From: Aliidongia dinghuensis
GTDB taxonomy: Bacteria; Pseudomonadota; Alphaproteobacteria; ATCC43930; CGMCC-115725
NCBI RefSeq assembly: GCF_014643535.1
Contig: NZ_BMJQ01000004.1
Coordinates: 407,211 to 471,210, forward strand
Direction: 5' to 3'
DNA: 64,000 nt
The position numbers were made by a program, and so were the translations under genes. Every line of letters begins with the position of its first letter. Within the stretch, counting starts at the first letter, position 1. The notes under the pieces were generated by a model. The model was not told the origin of the DNA. It searched no databases and saw only the letters and a program-made list of their open reading frames with translations. Shown piece after piece: positions 46,286 through 60,420 of the stretch.

Positions 46286-47611
46286 TCAGAGCAGCATCGA
46301 CAGCGGATCTTCGATCAGACCCTTGAACGCCTTGAGGAAGGCGGCACCCACCGCGCCGTCGACCACGCGATGGTCGACCGAGAGCGTGCAGGACATGACG
46401 GTCGCGACGGCGAGCGCGCCGTTCTTCACGACCGGGCGCTGCTCGCCGGCACCCACCGCGAGGATGGCGCCGTGCGGCGGATTGATGACGGCGGAGAATT
46501 CCTTGATGCCGAACATGCCGAGGTTCGAGATCGAGAAGGTGCCGCCCTGGAACTCCTCGAGCTTGAGCTTGCCGGCCTTGGCGCGAGCGCCCAGGTCGCG
46601 CATCTCGGACGAGATCGTGGCCAGACCCTTGGTGTCGGCCTGCTTCACGATGGGCGTGATGAGGCCGCCGTCGATCGCGACCGCGACCGCGATGTCGATC
46701 TGCTTCCACTGCAGCGCCGCCTCGTCGGACCAGGAGGCGTTCGCCTCCGGCACCTTCTTCAGCGCCAGCGCCGACGCGCGGATGACGAAGTCGTTGACCG
46801 AGATCTTGAGCCCCTCGCTCCGGCTGTTGAGCTCGGCACGGGTCTTCAGCAGCTGGTCGATCTCGCAATCCACCGTCAGGTAGAAATGCGGCACGGTCGA
46901 CTTCGCCTCGGTCAGGCGCTTGGCGATCGTCTTGCGCATGCCCGTGTGCGGGATCTCGGTATAGGGCACGTTGCCGGCGAGGGCGACGACGCGATCCTTG
47001 GGCGCGGCCGCGGTCGTGCCGAGCGGGATCGGTGCGGCGGCAGCGGGCGCCGCGGCGGGGGCTGCAGCCGGCTGCGGCGCCGCGGCCGGTGCTGCCTTGG
47101 GCTTGCCGGCGGCGGCCTCGATATCAAGCTTGACGATGCGGCCGTTCGGGCCGGTGCCGGTCACGGTCGAAAGATCGACGCCGGCCTGCTCCGCCATGCG
47201 GCGGGCGAGCGGCGTCGCGAAGATGCGCTCGCCGTGGTCGGCGGCGGCCGGCTTCGGCGCGGGCGCCGCTTCCTTCGGGGCCTCGGCCTTGGGGGCTTCG
47301 GCCTTTGGCGCCTCGGGTGCCGCGGCCGCCTTGGGCGCCGGCGCCTTGCCGAGCGCGTCGGCGCTCTCGCCTTCCTCCAGCAGCAGCGCGATCACTTCGT
47401 TGACCTTGACGCCCTGGGCGCCCTCGGCAACGACGATCTTGCCGAGCGTGCCCTCGTCGACCGCCTCGACCTCCATGGTCGCCTTGTCGGTCTCGATCTC
47501 GGCGATGACGTCGCCGGCCTTGATGGCGTCGCCCTCCTTCTTCACCCATTTGGCGAGGTTGCCCTCGGTCATGGTCGGCGACAGCGCCGGCATCAGGATC
47601 TCAATCGGCAT
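46286..47611 (-). CDS. pdhC: Pyruvate dehydrogenase E2, dihydrolipoamide acetyltransferase
   Basis: A 441-residue E2 core protein that transfers acetyl groups from lipoate to CoA. One N-terminal lipoyl domain (lipoyl Lys in [12 protein letters not shown], about residue 42), an Ala/Pro/Lys-rich swinging linker ([18 protein letters not shown]), the E3/E1-binding domain ([20 protein letters not shown]), a second Ala-rich linker and the catalytic domain with [16 protein letters not shown] (His/Asp). ATG 47611 starts the lipoyl domain; the longer open frame is not needed. It lies between pdhB and lpdA. Confidence 0.97.
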   Translation of the reverse strand: MPIEILMPALSPTMTEGNLAKWVKKEGDAIKAGDVIAEIETDKATMEVEAVDEGTLGKIVVAEGAQGVKVNEVIALLLEEGESADALGKAPAPKAAAAPEAPKAEAPKAEAPKEAAPAPKPAAADHGERIFATPLARRMAEQAGVDLSTVTGTGPNGRIVKLDIEAAAGKPKAAPAAAPQPAAAPAAAPAAAAPIPLGTTAAAPKDRVVALAGNVPYTEIPHTGMRKTIAKRLTEAKSTVPHFYLTVDCEIDQLLKTRAELNSRSEGLKISVNDFVIRASALALKKVPEANASWSDEAALQWKQIDIAVAVAIDGGLITPIVKQADTKGLATISSEMRDLGARAKAGKLKLEEFQGGTFSISNLGMFGIKEFSAVINPPHGAILAVGAGEQRPVVKNGALAVATVMSCTLSVDHRVVDGAVGAAFLKAFKGLIEDPLSMLL

Positions 47612-47705
47612 CGCATCCCCCTGGCAGGGGACCGGCAAGCGGTCGTGGCCGTCGCCGGTCTCGTTCGTTCATGAAAAGCGGCGGGACGGCCGTCCCGCGC
47701 CGGTC

Positions 47706-49079
<1,374 letters not shown>

Positions 49080-49158
49080 GGTGGCTCTTCCTTATGCAAT
49101 CGTTCGGACGCGGTGTCGGGCAGCGCGCGAACGGCGCCGCCGCGGCACGCGGGGCAAA

Positions 49159-50169
49159 TCAGGCTTCGACCAGGACGTCGGTCCAGAGCTGGGCGGGATC
49201 CGGCTCCGGGCTTTCCTGGGCGAATTCGGCCGCGGCGGTGACCAGGTCCTTGACCTCCTTGTCGATCGCCTTCAGCGCGTCCTCGTTGGTGAGGCCGCCG
49301 TCGATCAGCTGCTTGCGCACGAGATCGATCGGGTCGTGCTCCGTGCGCATCTTGGCCACCTCCTCCTTCGACCGGTACTTGGCCGGGTCGGACATGGAGT
49401 GGCCGCGGTAGCGGTAGGTCATCATCTCGAGGATGATCGGGCCCTTGCCGGCACGGGCGAAGGCCACGGCCTCATCGGCCGCCTCGTGCACGGCGACCAC
49501 GTCCATGCCGTCGACCTGCTTGCCCGGGATGCCGTAGGCGGCACCGCGCTTGAAGAGCTCGGTCGAAGCGGAGGCGCGCTGCACCGAGGTGCCCATGCCG
49601 TACTTGTTGTTCTCGATGACGTAGATCACGGGCAGCTTCCACAGCGCCGCCATGTTGAAGCTCTCGTAGACCTGGCCCTGATTGATGGCGCCGTCGCCGC
49701 AATAAGTGACCGAAACGCGGTCGCTGCCGCGATAGCGGTTGGCAAACGCGATGCCGGTGCCGAGCGGCATCTGGGCGCCGACGATGCCGTGGCCGCCGTA
49801 GAAATGCTCGGTCTTGGAGAACATGTGCATCGAGCCGCCCTTGCCGCGCGAATAACCGCCGCTGCGGCCCGTGAGCTCGGCCATGACGCCCTTCGGGTCC
49901 ATGCCGCAGGCCAGCATGTGGCCATGGTCGCGATAGCTCGTGATGATGCCGTCGCCGAGCCCGAGCGCGTTCTGCATGCCGACCACGACCGCTTCCTGCC
50001 CGATGTAGAGGTGGCAGAAGCCGCCGATCAGGCCCATGCCGTACATCTGGCCGGCCTTTTCCTCGAACCGGCGGATGAGCAACATCTCGCGGTAATATTT
50101 AAGGAGCTGTTCGACCGAGGGGGTCTTGGCCTCGCCGGCGGCGGGCTTCGTTCTACGCTTCAGGGCCAT
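49159..50169 (-). CDS. pdhA: Pyruvate dehydrogenase E1 alpha
   Basis: A 336-residue ThDP-binding E1-alpha subunit. The ThDP motif runs from GDGAINQGQVYESFNMA to NNKYGMGTS; the phosphorylation-loop region is YRYRGHSMSDPAKYR. GGAG lies 6 nt before the ATG. It is first gene of the pdhA-pdhB-pdhC-lpd-lipA run; the two strongest palindromes of the window lie about 140 bp upstream and are likely part of its control. Confidence 0.97.
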   Translation of the reverse strand: MALKRRTKPAAGEAKTPSVEQLLKYYREMLLIRRFEEKAGQMYGMGLIGGFCHLYIGQEAVVVGMQNALGLGDGIITSYRDHGHMLACGMDPKGVMAELTGRSGGYSRGKGGSMHMFSKTEHFYGGHGIVGAQMPLGTGIAFANRYRGSDRVSVTYCGDGAINQGQVYESFNMAALWKLPVIYVIENNKYGMGTSVQRASASTELFKRGAAYGIPGKQVDGMDVVAVHEAADEAVAFARAGKGPIILEMMTYRYRGHSMSDPAKYRSKEEVAKMRTEHDPIDLVRKQLIDGGLTNEDALKAIDKEVKDLVTAAAEFAQESPEPDPAQLWTDVLVEA

Positions 50170-50284
50170 CTACTGCTCCACGCGCATCGACAGATAGGGC
50201 GCCGGAATCGCCCTCAGGCGTTCCGGTTCTGAGGCCGACCATAGTGCGGCGCAACGGGAATGCCAACCAACTTCCGTTTAATTG

Positions 50285-50308
50285 TTTGTTTTGCAACGCA
50301 AAAACAAA
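50285..50308. promoter_or_regulatory. Palindrome TTTTGC-AAC-GCAAAA upstream of pdhA (candidate operator)
   Basis: The perfect 6-3-6 core TTTTGCAACGCAAAA (50289-50303) is enlarged to TTTGTTTTGC / GCAAAAACAAA with one extra A in the right arm. It lies in the only A+T-rich section of the 303-bp spacer between pdhA (minus) and the alpha/beta hydrolase (plus), right next to a second palindrome. The rest of this spacer shows no gene. Confidence 0.5.
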
Positions 50309-50309
50309 T

Positions 50310-50328
50310 TTAACCAACTTTTGGTTAA
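50310..50328. promoter_or_regulatory. Palindrome TTAACCAA-CTT-TTGGTTAA upstream of pdhA (candidate operator)
   Basis: A perfect 8-3-8 inverted repeat, one base after the previous palindrome. Its TTAACCA half resembles the TTAACCAT half-site of the cell-cycle regulator CtrA, but the spacing (TTAA-N11-TTAA) differs from the classical TTAA-N7-TTAA. It does not end in a T-run and is 140 bp from the pdhA start, so it is not a terminator. Confidence 0.5.
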
Positions 50329-50472
50329 GCTGCTGGAAAGGCGAAAAAAGACGGCACATGCCCGCCGAAAACGCGCGCATCCGACACACGAAATTCACAT
50401 AGAGCATCCGGGGGCGATGACAAGGGCGCGGGGAACCCGGCACCATCAGGAAGCGAACAAAAGAGGGATCTC

Positions 50473-51273
50473 GTGCCTTTGATCAAATGGCTGGCCCTCC
50501 TGGGCCTCGTCACCTATCTGGCGGCGCTCGGCATCCTGACGCTGGCGCAGCGCAACTTCCTCTACTTCCCGAGAGGGCCGGCCCTGACGCCAGGCGAAGC
50601 GGGGTTGCCACGCGGCGAGGCGACGGCGATCGAGACCGACGACGGCGAACGGCTCCACGCCTGGTTCGTCCCGCCAGCGGAGGGGCGGCCGCTCATCCTC
50701 TACTTCCACGGCAACGGCGGCGCGCTTGCCGACCGTATCGTGCGGTTCCGCACCCTGACGGAGAGTGGTGTCGGGCTGCTGGCGGTCGAATATCGCGGCT
50801 ATCCGGGCTCGACTGGCACCACGACCGAAGCGGGGCTGCATCGGGATGCCGAAGCGGCTTATCGCGATGTGCTCGGCCGCGGTGTGGCCCCGCAACGGCT
50901 GATCATCCTGGGAGAGTCGCTTGGCACCGGCGTCGCGGTCGCCCTCGCCGCCCGGCACGAATGCGCGGCCCTTGTGTTGGACTCACCCTATTCCTCAGTC
51001 GCCGACGTGGCCGCAGCACACTACTGGATGTTTCCCGTTCGCCCTCTGCTCCGCGACCCGTTCCGCTCCGACCTCAAGATCGGCAAAGTCAGAGCGCCGA
51101 TCCTTATGGTGCACGGCAGCGCCGACCAGATCATTCCCCTCCGCTTCGCAGAAAAGCTGTTTGCGCTGGCGCCCGAGCCGAAGCGCTTCCTGCGCATCGA
51201 TGCCGCCGGCCACCTCGCCATGGACAGCGTCCTGCCGCAGGTGCTCGAATGGATTGGGACGACGGTGGGCTGA
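50473..51273 (+). CDS. Membrane-anchored alpha/beta hydrolase (ABHD13/17-like)
   Basis: A 266-residue serine hydrolase with an N-terminal membrane anchor (LIKWLALLGLVTYLAALGIL) and the fold marks LYFHGNGGALADR (oxyanion), nucleophile elbow LGESLGTGVA, Asp in VHGSADQIIP and catalytic His in DAAGHLAMD. The start is GTG 50473 with GAGGG upstream. It lies on the plus strand between pdhA and ftsB, breaking the usual conserved order, and ends 11 bp before the convergent ftsB stop. Substrate unknown; lipid or peptide ester are possible. Confidence 0.9.
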   Translation: MPLIKWLALLGLVTYLAALGILTLAQRNFLYFPRGPALTPGEAGLPRGEATAIETDDGERLHAWFVPPAEGRPLILYFHGNGGALADRIVRFRTLTESGVGLLAVEYRGYPGSTGTTTEAGLHRDAEAAYRDVLGRGVAPQRLIILGESLGTGVAVALAARHECAALVLDSPYSSVADVAAAHYWMFPVRPLLRDPFRSDLKIGKVRAPILMVHGSADQIIPLRFAEKLFALAPEPKRFLRIDAAGHLAMDSVLPQVLEWIGTTVG

Positions 51274-51283
51274 GCCCGAGGGA

Positions 51284-51610
51284 TTACTTCGGCTGGCCGT
51301 CGTTGTTGAGGATGACGACCTCGCCCGGGCCGATCAGGTTGAGGGCTGCACGCGCCTGCTCGTCGAGCAGGTCGGGATCGAGATGCTCCGGCCGCAGCAG
51401 CGAGACGCGGTGTGCCGCCTCGAGCCGTTCCTCGTGCACGCGCGCCTGTTCGACCTTCGCCGCGCGGATCTGCTGGGTAAGACGCACCCAGGCGATCAGC
51501 CCGCGATCTCCCTCGACCAGGTGATAGGCGAAATAGCACGCGAGCGTGAGGCCGATGAGCGGCCCCACGATCGCATGCGCCTGCCGGCGGAGATGTCGGC
51601 GTATTTCCAT
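51284..51610 (-). CDS. ftsB: Cell division protein FtsB/DivIC-like
   Basis: A 108-residue septum protein: one N-terminal membrane span (VGPLIGLTLACYFAYHLVEG), a periplasmic coiled-coil (RLTQQIRAAKVEQARVHEER) and a short C-terminal domain ending LNLIGPGEVVILNNDG, like septum initiator proteins. It bridges FtsL and FtsQ in the divisome. Position between eno and pdhA is the conserved alphaproteobacterial place of this gene. Confidence 0.9.
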   Translation of the reverse strand: MEIRRHLRRQAHAIVGPLIGLTLACYFAYHLVEGDRGLIAWVRLTQQIRAAKVEQARVHEERLEAAHRVSLLRPEHLDPDLLDEQARAALNLIGPGEVVILNNDGQPK

Positions 51611-51801
51611 AACAATGAGAGAATCATGTCTGGACCGGACCGGTCAACTGCGGCATGGCCCAGTGAAGCCAAAATCACTCCAAGAGATTGTCCAAATACT
51701 CATCCAGTCATCGTTTGGCTGGATGCGGCCAACCCGAGGTCGAGAGAGTCCGCCTCGGAACCCGCGGTGCGGGCGGATTCCGAAGCGCGACTCGGCGCGG
51801 C

Positions 51802-54014
<2,213 letters not shown>

Positions 54015-54035
54015 GGGCAAGCCCCTCTTCTGGCT

Positions 54036-55667
<1,632 letters not shown>

Positions 55668-55727
55668 TCACCCTACAACAACCAAACCATCAAACGACAG
55701 ATAAACGTGCCCGCCAAAGCGGTTAAA

Positions 55728-56108
55728 TCATTTCGACAGCGGAACGCTCGGCTGAGTCGGCGGGGTCGGCGTCGGCGCCGCCGGAGTGGCCGGAGCCACC
55801 GGCTGGGTTGCGGGCGCGCTTGCTGGTGCGCTCTGGGCCGGAATCTGGTCGAGAATCGAGACGCCGCTCGTGTGCTGCCGGGCGGCCAGAATCGCGAGCA
55901 GCACGCTCGTCGCCATGAAGCAGCCGGCCAGGATCGCCGTGGTGCGGGTCAGGAGATTCGCGGTCGACCGGCCGGTCATGAAGCCGGACATGCCGCCGCC
56001 CCCGCCGCTGCCGAGACCGAGGCCGCCGCCCTCGCTCTTCTGGATCAGCACGACGCCGATCAGTGCTACGGCCAAGAGCACATGGACAACGAGAACGACG
56101 ATCATCAT
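55728..56108 (-). CDS. secG: Preprotein translocase subunit SecG
   Basis: A 126-residue membrane component of SecYEG. Two membrane spans (LVVHVLLAVALIGVVLIQKS and LTRTTAILAGCFMATSVLLA) flank the family motif QKSEGGGLGLGSGGGGG and the FMTGRSTANLLTR loop. The C-terminal extension rich in Ala/Pro/Gln (residues about 90-126) is typical of alphaproteobacteria. It is the first gene of the secG-pyrG-kdsA-eno-ftsB run; a plus-strand peptidase gene separates it from tpiA. Confidence 0.94.
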   Translation of the reverse strand: MMIVVLVVHVLLAVALIGVVLIQKSEGGGLGLGSGGGGGMSGFMTGRSTANLLTRTTAILAGCFMATSVLLAILAARQHTSGVSILDQIPAQSAPASAPATQPVAPATPAAPTPTPPTQPSVPLSK

Positions 56109-56400
56109 GGCGGAAGACTTCGATCCTGTACGCCGCTCCCCGAGGGGATCATCCCGTGGGAAGATCGCCCGAGGCCGGCCCGAAAAAGCCGAGCGGGCGG
56201 CGCCCCCGCCCTGCCGGCCAAGGGGACGTCGCCCGTGTATCGAGCTTATCTAGTCGGTTCGCTTGCCGATGGCTAGTGTCCTCGACCGTTCGGGCAATGT
56301 CCGGAGCGCATGCCTCCTCGGATGGGGCGTTGCGCGGCGCTGGCGACCGCGTCTCGCAACCGGCAATATCCCCTCGCATATTCTAATGAGATGGCGGGCG

Positions 56401-57570
56401 ATGAAGCCTCTCGGCGTCGCATTTTTGATGGGGTTGCTGTTGGTTATTGGTACTCCCGCCTCCGGCGCCGAGCCGCAAGGCGGCCGGCCGCGGGCCCGCG
56501 AGCTGGGCATCACGGCCGGCGTGCTGCCGCCTGGGCCGCTCGACGCCATCACCGATGTCGCGGGCGTGCGCGTCGGCCAGGTGACGCTCATCGAGGGCGC
56601 CGACATCCGCACCGGCGTCACCGCCATCCTGCCGCACGGCGGCAATCTCTATCAGGACAAGGTCCCGGCCGGATTCGCGGTCGGCAACGGCTTCGGCAAG
56701 TTCGCGGGCTCGACCCAGATCGGTGAATTGGGCGAGCTCGAGACGCCGATCGTGCTGACCAACACGCTCTCGGTCGCCGAGGCCATCGCCGGCGCCGTTG
56801 AATGGACGCTGGCACAGCCGGGCAACGAGGAGGTCCGCAGCGTCAATGCCGTCGTCGGCGAGACCAACGACGGTTACCTGAATGCGATTCGCGCGCGCCG
56901 CGTGACCAAGGAAGACGTGCTGAAGGCGATCGAGACGGCCACCGGCGGCCCGGTCGCCGAGGGCAATGTCGGCGGCGGCACCGGCACGCAGGCGTTCGGC
57001 TGGAAGGGCGGCATCGGCACGAGCTCGCGCCGCTTGCCCGCGGCATACGGCGGCTACACAGTCGGGGTCCTGGTCCAGACCAACTATGGCGGCGTGCTGA
57101 CCATCGCCGGCGCGCCGGTCGGCAAGGAGCTGGGACGCTATTACCTGAAAGGTGCCGCCGAGGAGATCAAACCCGACGGCTCGATCGTCGTCGTGATCGC
57201 GACCGACGCGCCGCTGTCAGACCGCAATCTGACGCGCCTCGCCCGCCGGGCGTTCAACGGCATCGCCGTCACCGGCTCGCCCATGACCAACGGTTCGGGC
57301 GACTACGCCCTTGCCTTCTCGACGGCCGAGAGCGTCCGGCGCACGGTGGCCCGGCGCAGCGCGGTCGCGGAGCTGGCGGACCTGCCGAACGACCAGATGT
57401 CGCCGCTGTTCCAGGCGGTGATGGAGGCGACCGAGGAGGCGATCTACAACGCCATGCTGCAGGCGGTGACGCTCAAGGGCGCGGACGGCCATGTGCTGAA
57501 GGCGCTGCCGCTCGACCGGCTCAGCGAGATCCTCGCCCGCCACGGCGTGGGCGCGGCGGCCCGTCCTTAG
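56401..57570 (+). CDS. P1 family peptidase (DmpA/beta-aminopeptidase type), exported
   Basis: A 389-residue Ntn-type peptidase of MEROPS family S58. A signal peptide (MKPLGVAFLMGLLLVIGTPA, SGA) precedes the core, which starts ITAGVLPPGPLDAITDVAGV. In DmpA-like enzymes the chain self-cleaves before the nucleophilic Ser; here the match is Gly260-Ser261 in KPDGSIVVVIATDAPL. Other marks are VVGETNDGYLNAI, GNVGGGTGTQAFGWKGGIG and TNGSGDYALAFS. These enzymes remove N-terminal D-, L- or beta-amino acids. It is inserted on the opposite strand between tpiA and secG, which are adjacent in related genomes. Confidence 0.9.
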   Translation: MKPLGVAFLMGLLLVIGTPASGAEPQGGRPRARELGITAGVLPPGPLDAITDVAGVRVGQVTLIEGADIRTGVTAILPHGGNLYQDKVPAGFAVGNGFGKFAGSTQIGELGELETPIVLTNTLSVAEAIAGAVEWTLAQPGNEEVRSVNAVVGETNDGYLNAIRARRVTKEDVLKAIETATGGPVAEGNVGGGTGTQAFGWKGGIGTSSRRLPAAYGGYTVGVLVQTNYGGVLTIAGAPVGKELGRYYLKGAAEEIKPDGSIVVVIATDAPLSDRNLTRLARRAFNGIAVTGSPMTNGSGDYALAFSTAESVRRTVARRSAVAELADLPNDQMSPLFQAVMEATEEAIYNAMLQAVTLKGADGHVLKALPLDRLSEILARHGVGAAARP

Positions 57571-57589
57571 GGCCGCCGCCGCTCTCGGC

Positions 57590-58357
57590 CTAACGGCGGG
57601 GTGCGGCCTCGACGATCGCCCAGAACTCGTCGGCCTTGAGGCTGGCGCCGCCGACGAGCGCGCCGTCCACGTCGTCGAGCGCCAGGATCTCCCGGGCGTT
57701 CGACGGCTTGACCGAGCCGCCGTAGAGGATCCGGACGTCGACGCCGCCCACGACCTTGCCGGCGAGCAGTTCCCGGATATGCCGATGCATCGCCGCGATG
57801 TCGTCGAGCGTCGGGACCCGGCCCGTGCCGATCGCCCAGACCGGCTCGTAGGCCACGACCAGGGTGGCGGCGGTCGCCCCGTCCGGCACGGAGCCCAGCA
57901 CCTGGCCGCCGACCACGTCGAGCGCGCGGCCTTCGTCACGTTCCGTCGCGGTTTCACCGACGCAGACGATCGCGGTCAGTCCCTCGGCCAAGGCCGCCGT
58001 CGCCTTGGCGCGCACGGCCGCGTCGGTCTCGTGGTGTCCCGCGCGCCGCTCGGAATGGCCGACGATGACGGTACTGCAGCCGAGATCGCGCAACATGGCG
58101 GCGGCGATGTCGCCGGTGAAAGCGCCGCTCGGCTCCGCGCTGCAATCCTGACCACCCAGCGCGACGGGACTGTCGGCCAGGGCCTCGGCCACGGCGTCGA
58201 TCAGTGTTGCCGGGGGGCAAATGAGAATGTCGCCGGCGAGCGCCGTCCCCACGGCCTTCGCCCGTGCCGCAACCGCGCCCGCAAGCGCCGTACCGTCGGC
58301 CTTGAGGCCATTCATCTTCCAATTGGCCGCGATCAGCGGCCGCCGTGCCGAGTTCAT
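57590..58357 (-). CDS. tpiA: Triosephosphate isomerase
   Basis: A 255-residue glycolytic isomerase. [10 protein letters not shown] holds Asn/Lys of the active site, [20 protein letters not shown] the His, [11 protein letters not shown] the catalytic Glu and [12 protein letters not shown] the phosphate loop. ATG 58357 (MNSARRPL) is the real start; the frame continues upstream without similarity. It is divergent from ppiD (163 bp), the usual alphaproteobacterial tpiA/ppiD-trpE arrangement. Confidence 0.97.
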   Translation of the reverse strand: MNSARRPLIAANWKMNGLKADGTALAGAVAARAKAVGTALAGDILICPPATLIDAVAEALADSPVALGGQDCSAEPSGAFTGDIAAAMLRDLGCSTVIVGHSERRAGHHETDAAVRAKATAALAEGLTAIVCVGETATERDEGRALDVVGGQVLGSVPDGATAATLVVAYEPVWAIGTGRVPTLDDIAAMHRHIRELLAGKVVGGVDVRILYGGSVKPSNAREILALDDVDGALVGGASLKADEFWAIVEAAPRR

Positions 58358-58520
58358 TGCTTCTCCACTTGGTTCTCGCCGGTTCCGGCTATTCTTATTG
58401 ACCGGCCCGCGTCCAGCGTCATTTCCGAGTTGCCGGGCCCGCTGCGGGCGCTTTATGGTCCGGCACCTTCTTTCGGGTGCGATGCGCGCCGCCGGGCGCA
58501 CCATAACGGTTCAGTCTGCA

Positions 58521-60407
58521 ATGCTTCAATTCATCCGCTCCAAGGCCGGGTCTTTCATCGTCAAGGTCCTGTTCGTCCTTTTGATCTTGAGCTTCGGTAT
58601 CTGGGGCATTGGCGACTTCCTGCGTCAAACGCCGCAGGACACGACAGTGGCGACCGTGGGCAGCCACAAGATCACCGGCGATGTCGTGCAGCGGACGGTG
58701 CGCCAACAAGTCGAACGCATGCGCCAGCAATTCGGCGGCAATTTCGACATGGAGCAAGCCAAGGCGTTCGGCGTCATTGACCGGGCGGTCGACGGACTGA
58801 TCTCGCAGACGGTGCTGGACCAGGAGGCGGAGCGCCTCAATCTCGCGGTCGGCGACAAGGAAGTTGGGCTGCTGATCCAGAACGAGCCGGCGTTCAAGAA
58901 TGCGCAAGGCCAGTTCGACCGCGGCTCGTTCGTGATGCGGCTCAACCAGGCGGGTTACACCGAGCAGAGTTTCGTGGCCCTCCTGCGCAGCGAGCAGCCG
59001 CGCATCGATCTCGCAACCGTGGCCGGCGGCGGGGCGAAGGCGCCGGAGGCGCTGGCGGACCTCATCTACCGCCTGCGCGGCGAGAAGCGCGTCGCCGACT
59101 GGGTGTTCCTGCCGTCGAACGCCGTCAAGGACATCCCGGCGCCCGACGATGCCGCGATCAAGGCCTATTACGACGCCCACCACGACGCCTTCACCGCGCC
59201 GGAATATCGCGGCTTCACGGCGCTCGCCTTGACACCGGCCGACGTGGCGGGCGACGTCAAGATCGACGAGGCCCAGCTCAAGGACGAGTATGCCAAGCGC
59301 GCGGACGAGTTCACCAAACCCGAGAAGCGCCATCTGCTGCAGATGATCTTCAAGGATGAGAAGGCGGCGCAGGATGCCGAGGCCGAGCTCGCCCAGGGCA
59401 AGGACTTCGTCAAGTTGGCGCAGGATCTGACCAAGGCCGACCCCTCTGCTACCGACCTCGGCTCGGTCACGGCCAAGCAGCTGCCGCAGGAGCTGGCGGG
59501 GCCGGTGTTCGCCGCCAAGGACGGCGAGGTCGTGAAGCCGGTCCAGACCGCATTCGGCTGGCATGTCGTCAAGATCGCCGGCATCGAGCCGGGCGGCGGC
59601 AAGAGCTTCGAGGAGGTCCGCCCGCAGCTCGAAGCCGAGGCGCGCCACGAGGCGGAATCGGACGCGCTCTACGCGCTGTCGAACAAGGTCGAGGACGCGA
59701 TCGCCGCCGGCGCCGATATCCCGACGATCGCCCAGCAGTTCAAGCTCAAGCCCTATACGGTGAAGACGGCCGACGCCAACGGCCAGGACCCGGACGGCAA
59801 GCCGCTGCCCGAGTACACGATCGCGGCCGACGCGCTCATCAAGACCGCATTCCAGACCTCGCAGGGCCAGACGAGCGGGCTCGAGCAGGTGCCGAACGGC
59901 TCGTTCTATCTCGTGCGGACCGATACGGTGACACCGCCGACGCTGAAGCCGCTCGACACGATCAAGGAGCAGGTCAAGGCGGCCTGGACCGACGACCAGC
60001 GGGCAGCCAAGGTCGCGGCTCAAGCGAAGGCGCTCGCCGACCAGGTGAAGCCCGATGAGCCGCTCGCCAAGCTCGCCGCGGCGCAGAAGCTGCAGCTGTC
60101 GACGACGAAGCCGTTCATCCGCACGGCGCCGGGCAACCAGGCCGGCGTGCCGGCCAGCGTCGTCGCCAAGATGTTCGACCTGAAGCCGGGCGGCGTCGCC
60201 GCGGTGCAGGCGCCGGACGGCCAGTTCGTGGCGCAGCTCAAGGAGATTCAACCGGTCGATCCCGCGGCGGATAAGGCCGGCGTCGATGCCCTCGACGGAC
60301 AGCTGACCCAGCAGATCGGCGAGGATATGCTGAGCGAGTTCGACCAGGCGTTGCGCAAGCTGCACCCGGTCGTGGTTCGGCGTGACCGGATCGCCACTCT
60401 CTTCTGA
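58521..60407 (+). CDS. ppiD: Peptidylprolyl isomerase / periplasmic chaperone PpiD-like
   Basis: A 628-residue SurA/PpiD-type folding factor. There is an N-terminal membrane anchor (FIVKVLFVLLILSFGIWGIG), a SurA-like chaperone region (residues about 40-230), one parvulin domain at about 268-356 (KRHLLQMIFKDEKAAQDAEA, then FGWHVVKIAGIEPG) and a long C-terminal helical part. It acts on newly secreted proteins near the Sec translocon in the periplasm. trpE follows after 13 bp, so they are probably co-transcribed. Confidence 0.94.
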   Translation: MLQFIRSKAGSFIVKVLFVLLILSFGIWGIGDFLRQTPQDTTVATVGSHKITGDVVQRTVRQQVERMRQQFGGNFDMEQAKAFGVIDRAVDGLISQTVLDQEAERLNLAVGDKEVGLLIQNEPAFKNAQGQFDRGSFVMRLNQAGYTEQSFVALLRSEQPRIDLATVAGGGAKAPEALADLIYRLRGEKRVADWVFLPSNAVKDIPAPDDAAIKAYYDAHHDAFTAPEYRGFTALALTPADVAGDVKIDEAQLKDEYAKRADEFTKPEKRHLLQMIFKDEKAAQDAEAELAQGKDFVKLAQDLTKADPSATDLGSVTAKQLPQELAGPVFAAKDGEVVKPVQTAFGWHVVKIAGIEPGGGKSFEEVRPQLEAEARHEAESDALYALSNKVEDAIAAGADIPTIAQQFKLKPYTVKTADANGQDPDGKPLPEYTIAADALIKTAFQTSQGQTSGLEQVPNGSFYLVRTDTVTPPTLKPLDTIKEQVKAAWTDDQRAAKVAAQAKALADQVKPDEPLAKLAAAQKLQLSTTKPFIRTAPGNQAGVPASVVAKMFDLKPGGVAAVQAPDGQFVAQLKEIQPVDPAADKAGVDALDGQLTQQIGEDMLSEFDQALRKLHPVVVRRDRIATLF

Positions 60408-60420
60408 CAGGAACGGCCCG

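Noticed and set aside
50310..50328. TTAACCAA palindrome as a classical CtrA box
   Set aside because: The spacing between TTAA elements is 11 rather than 7 and the half-site ends AA rather than AT, so it is listed only as a candidate operator.
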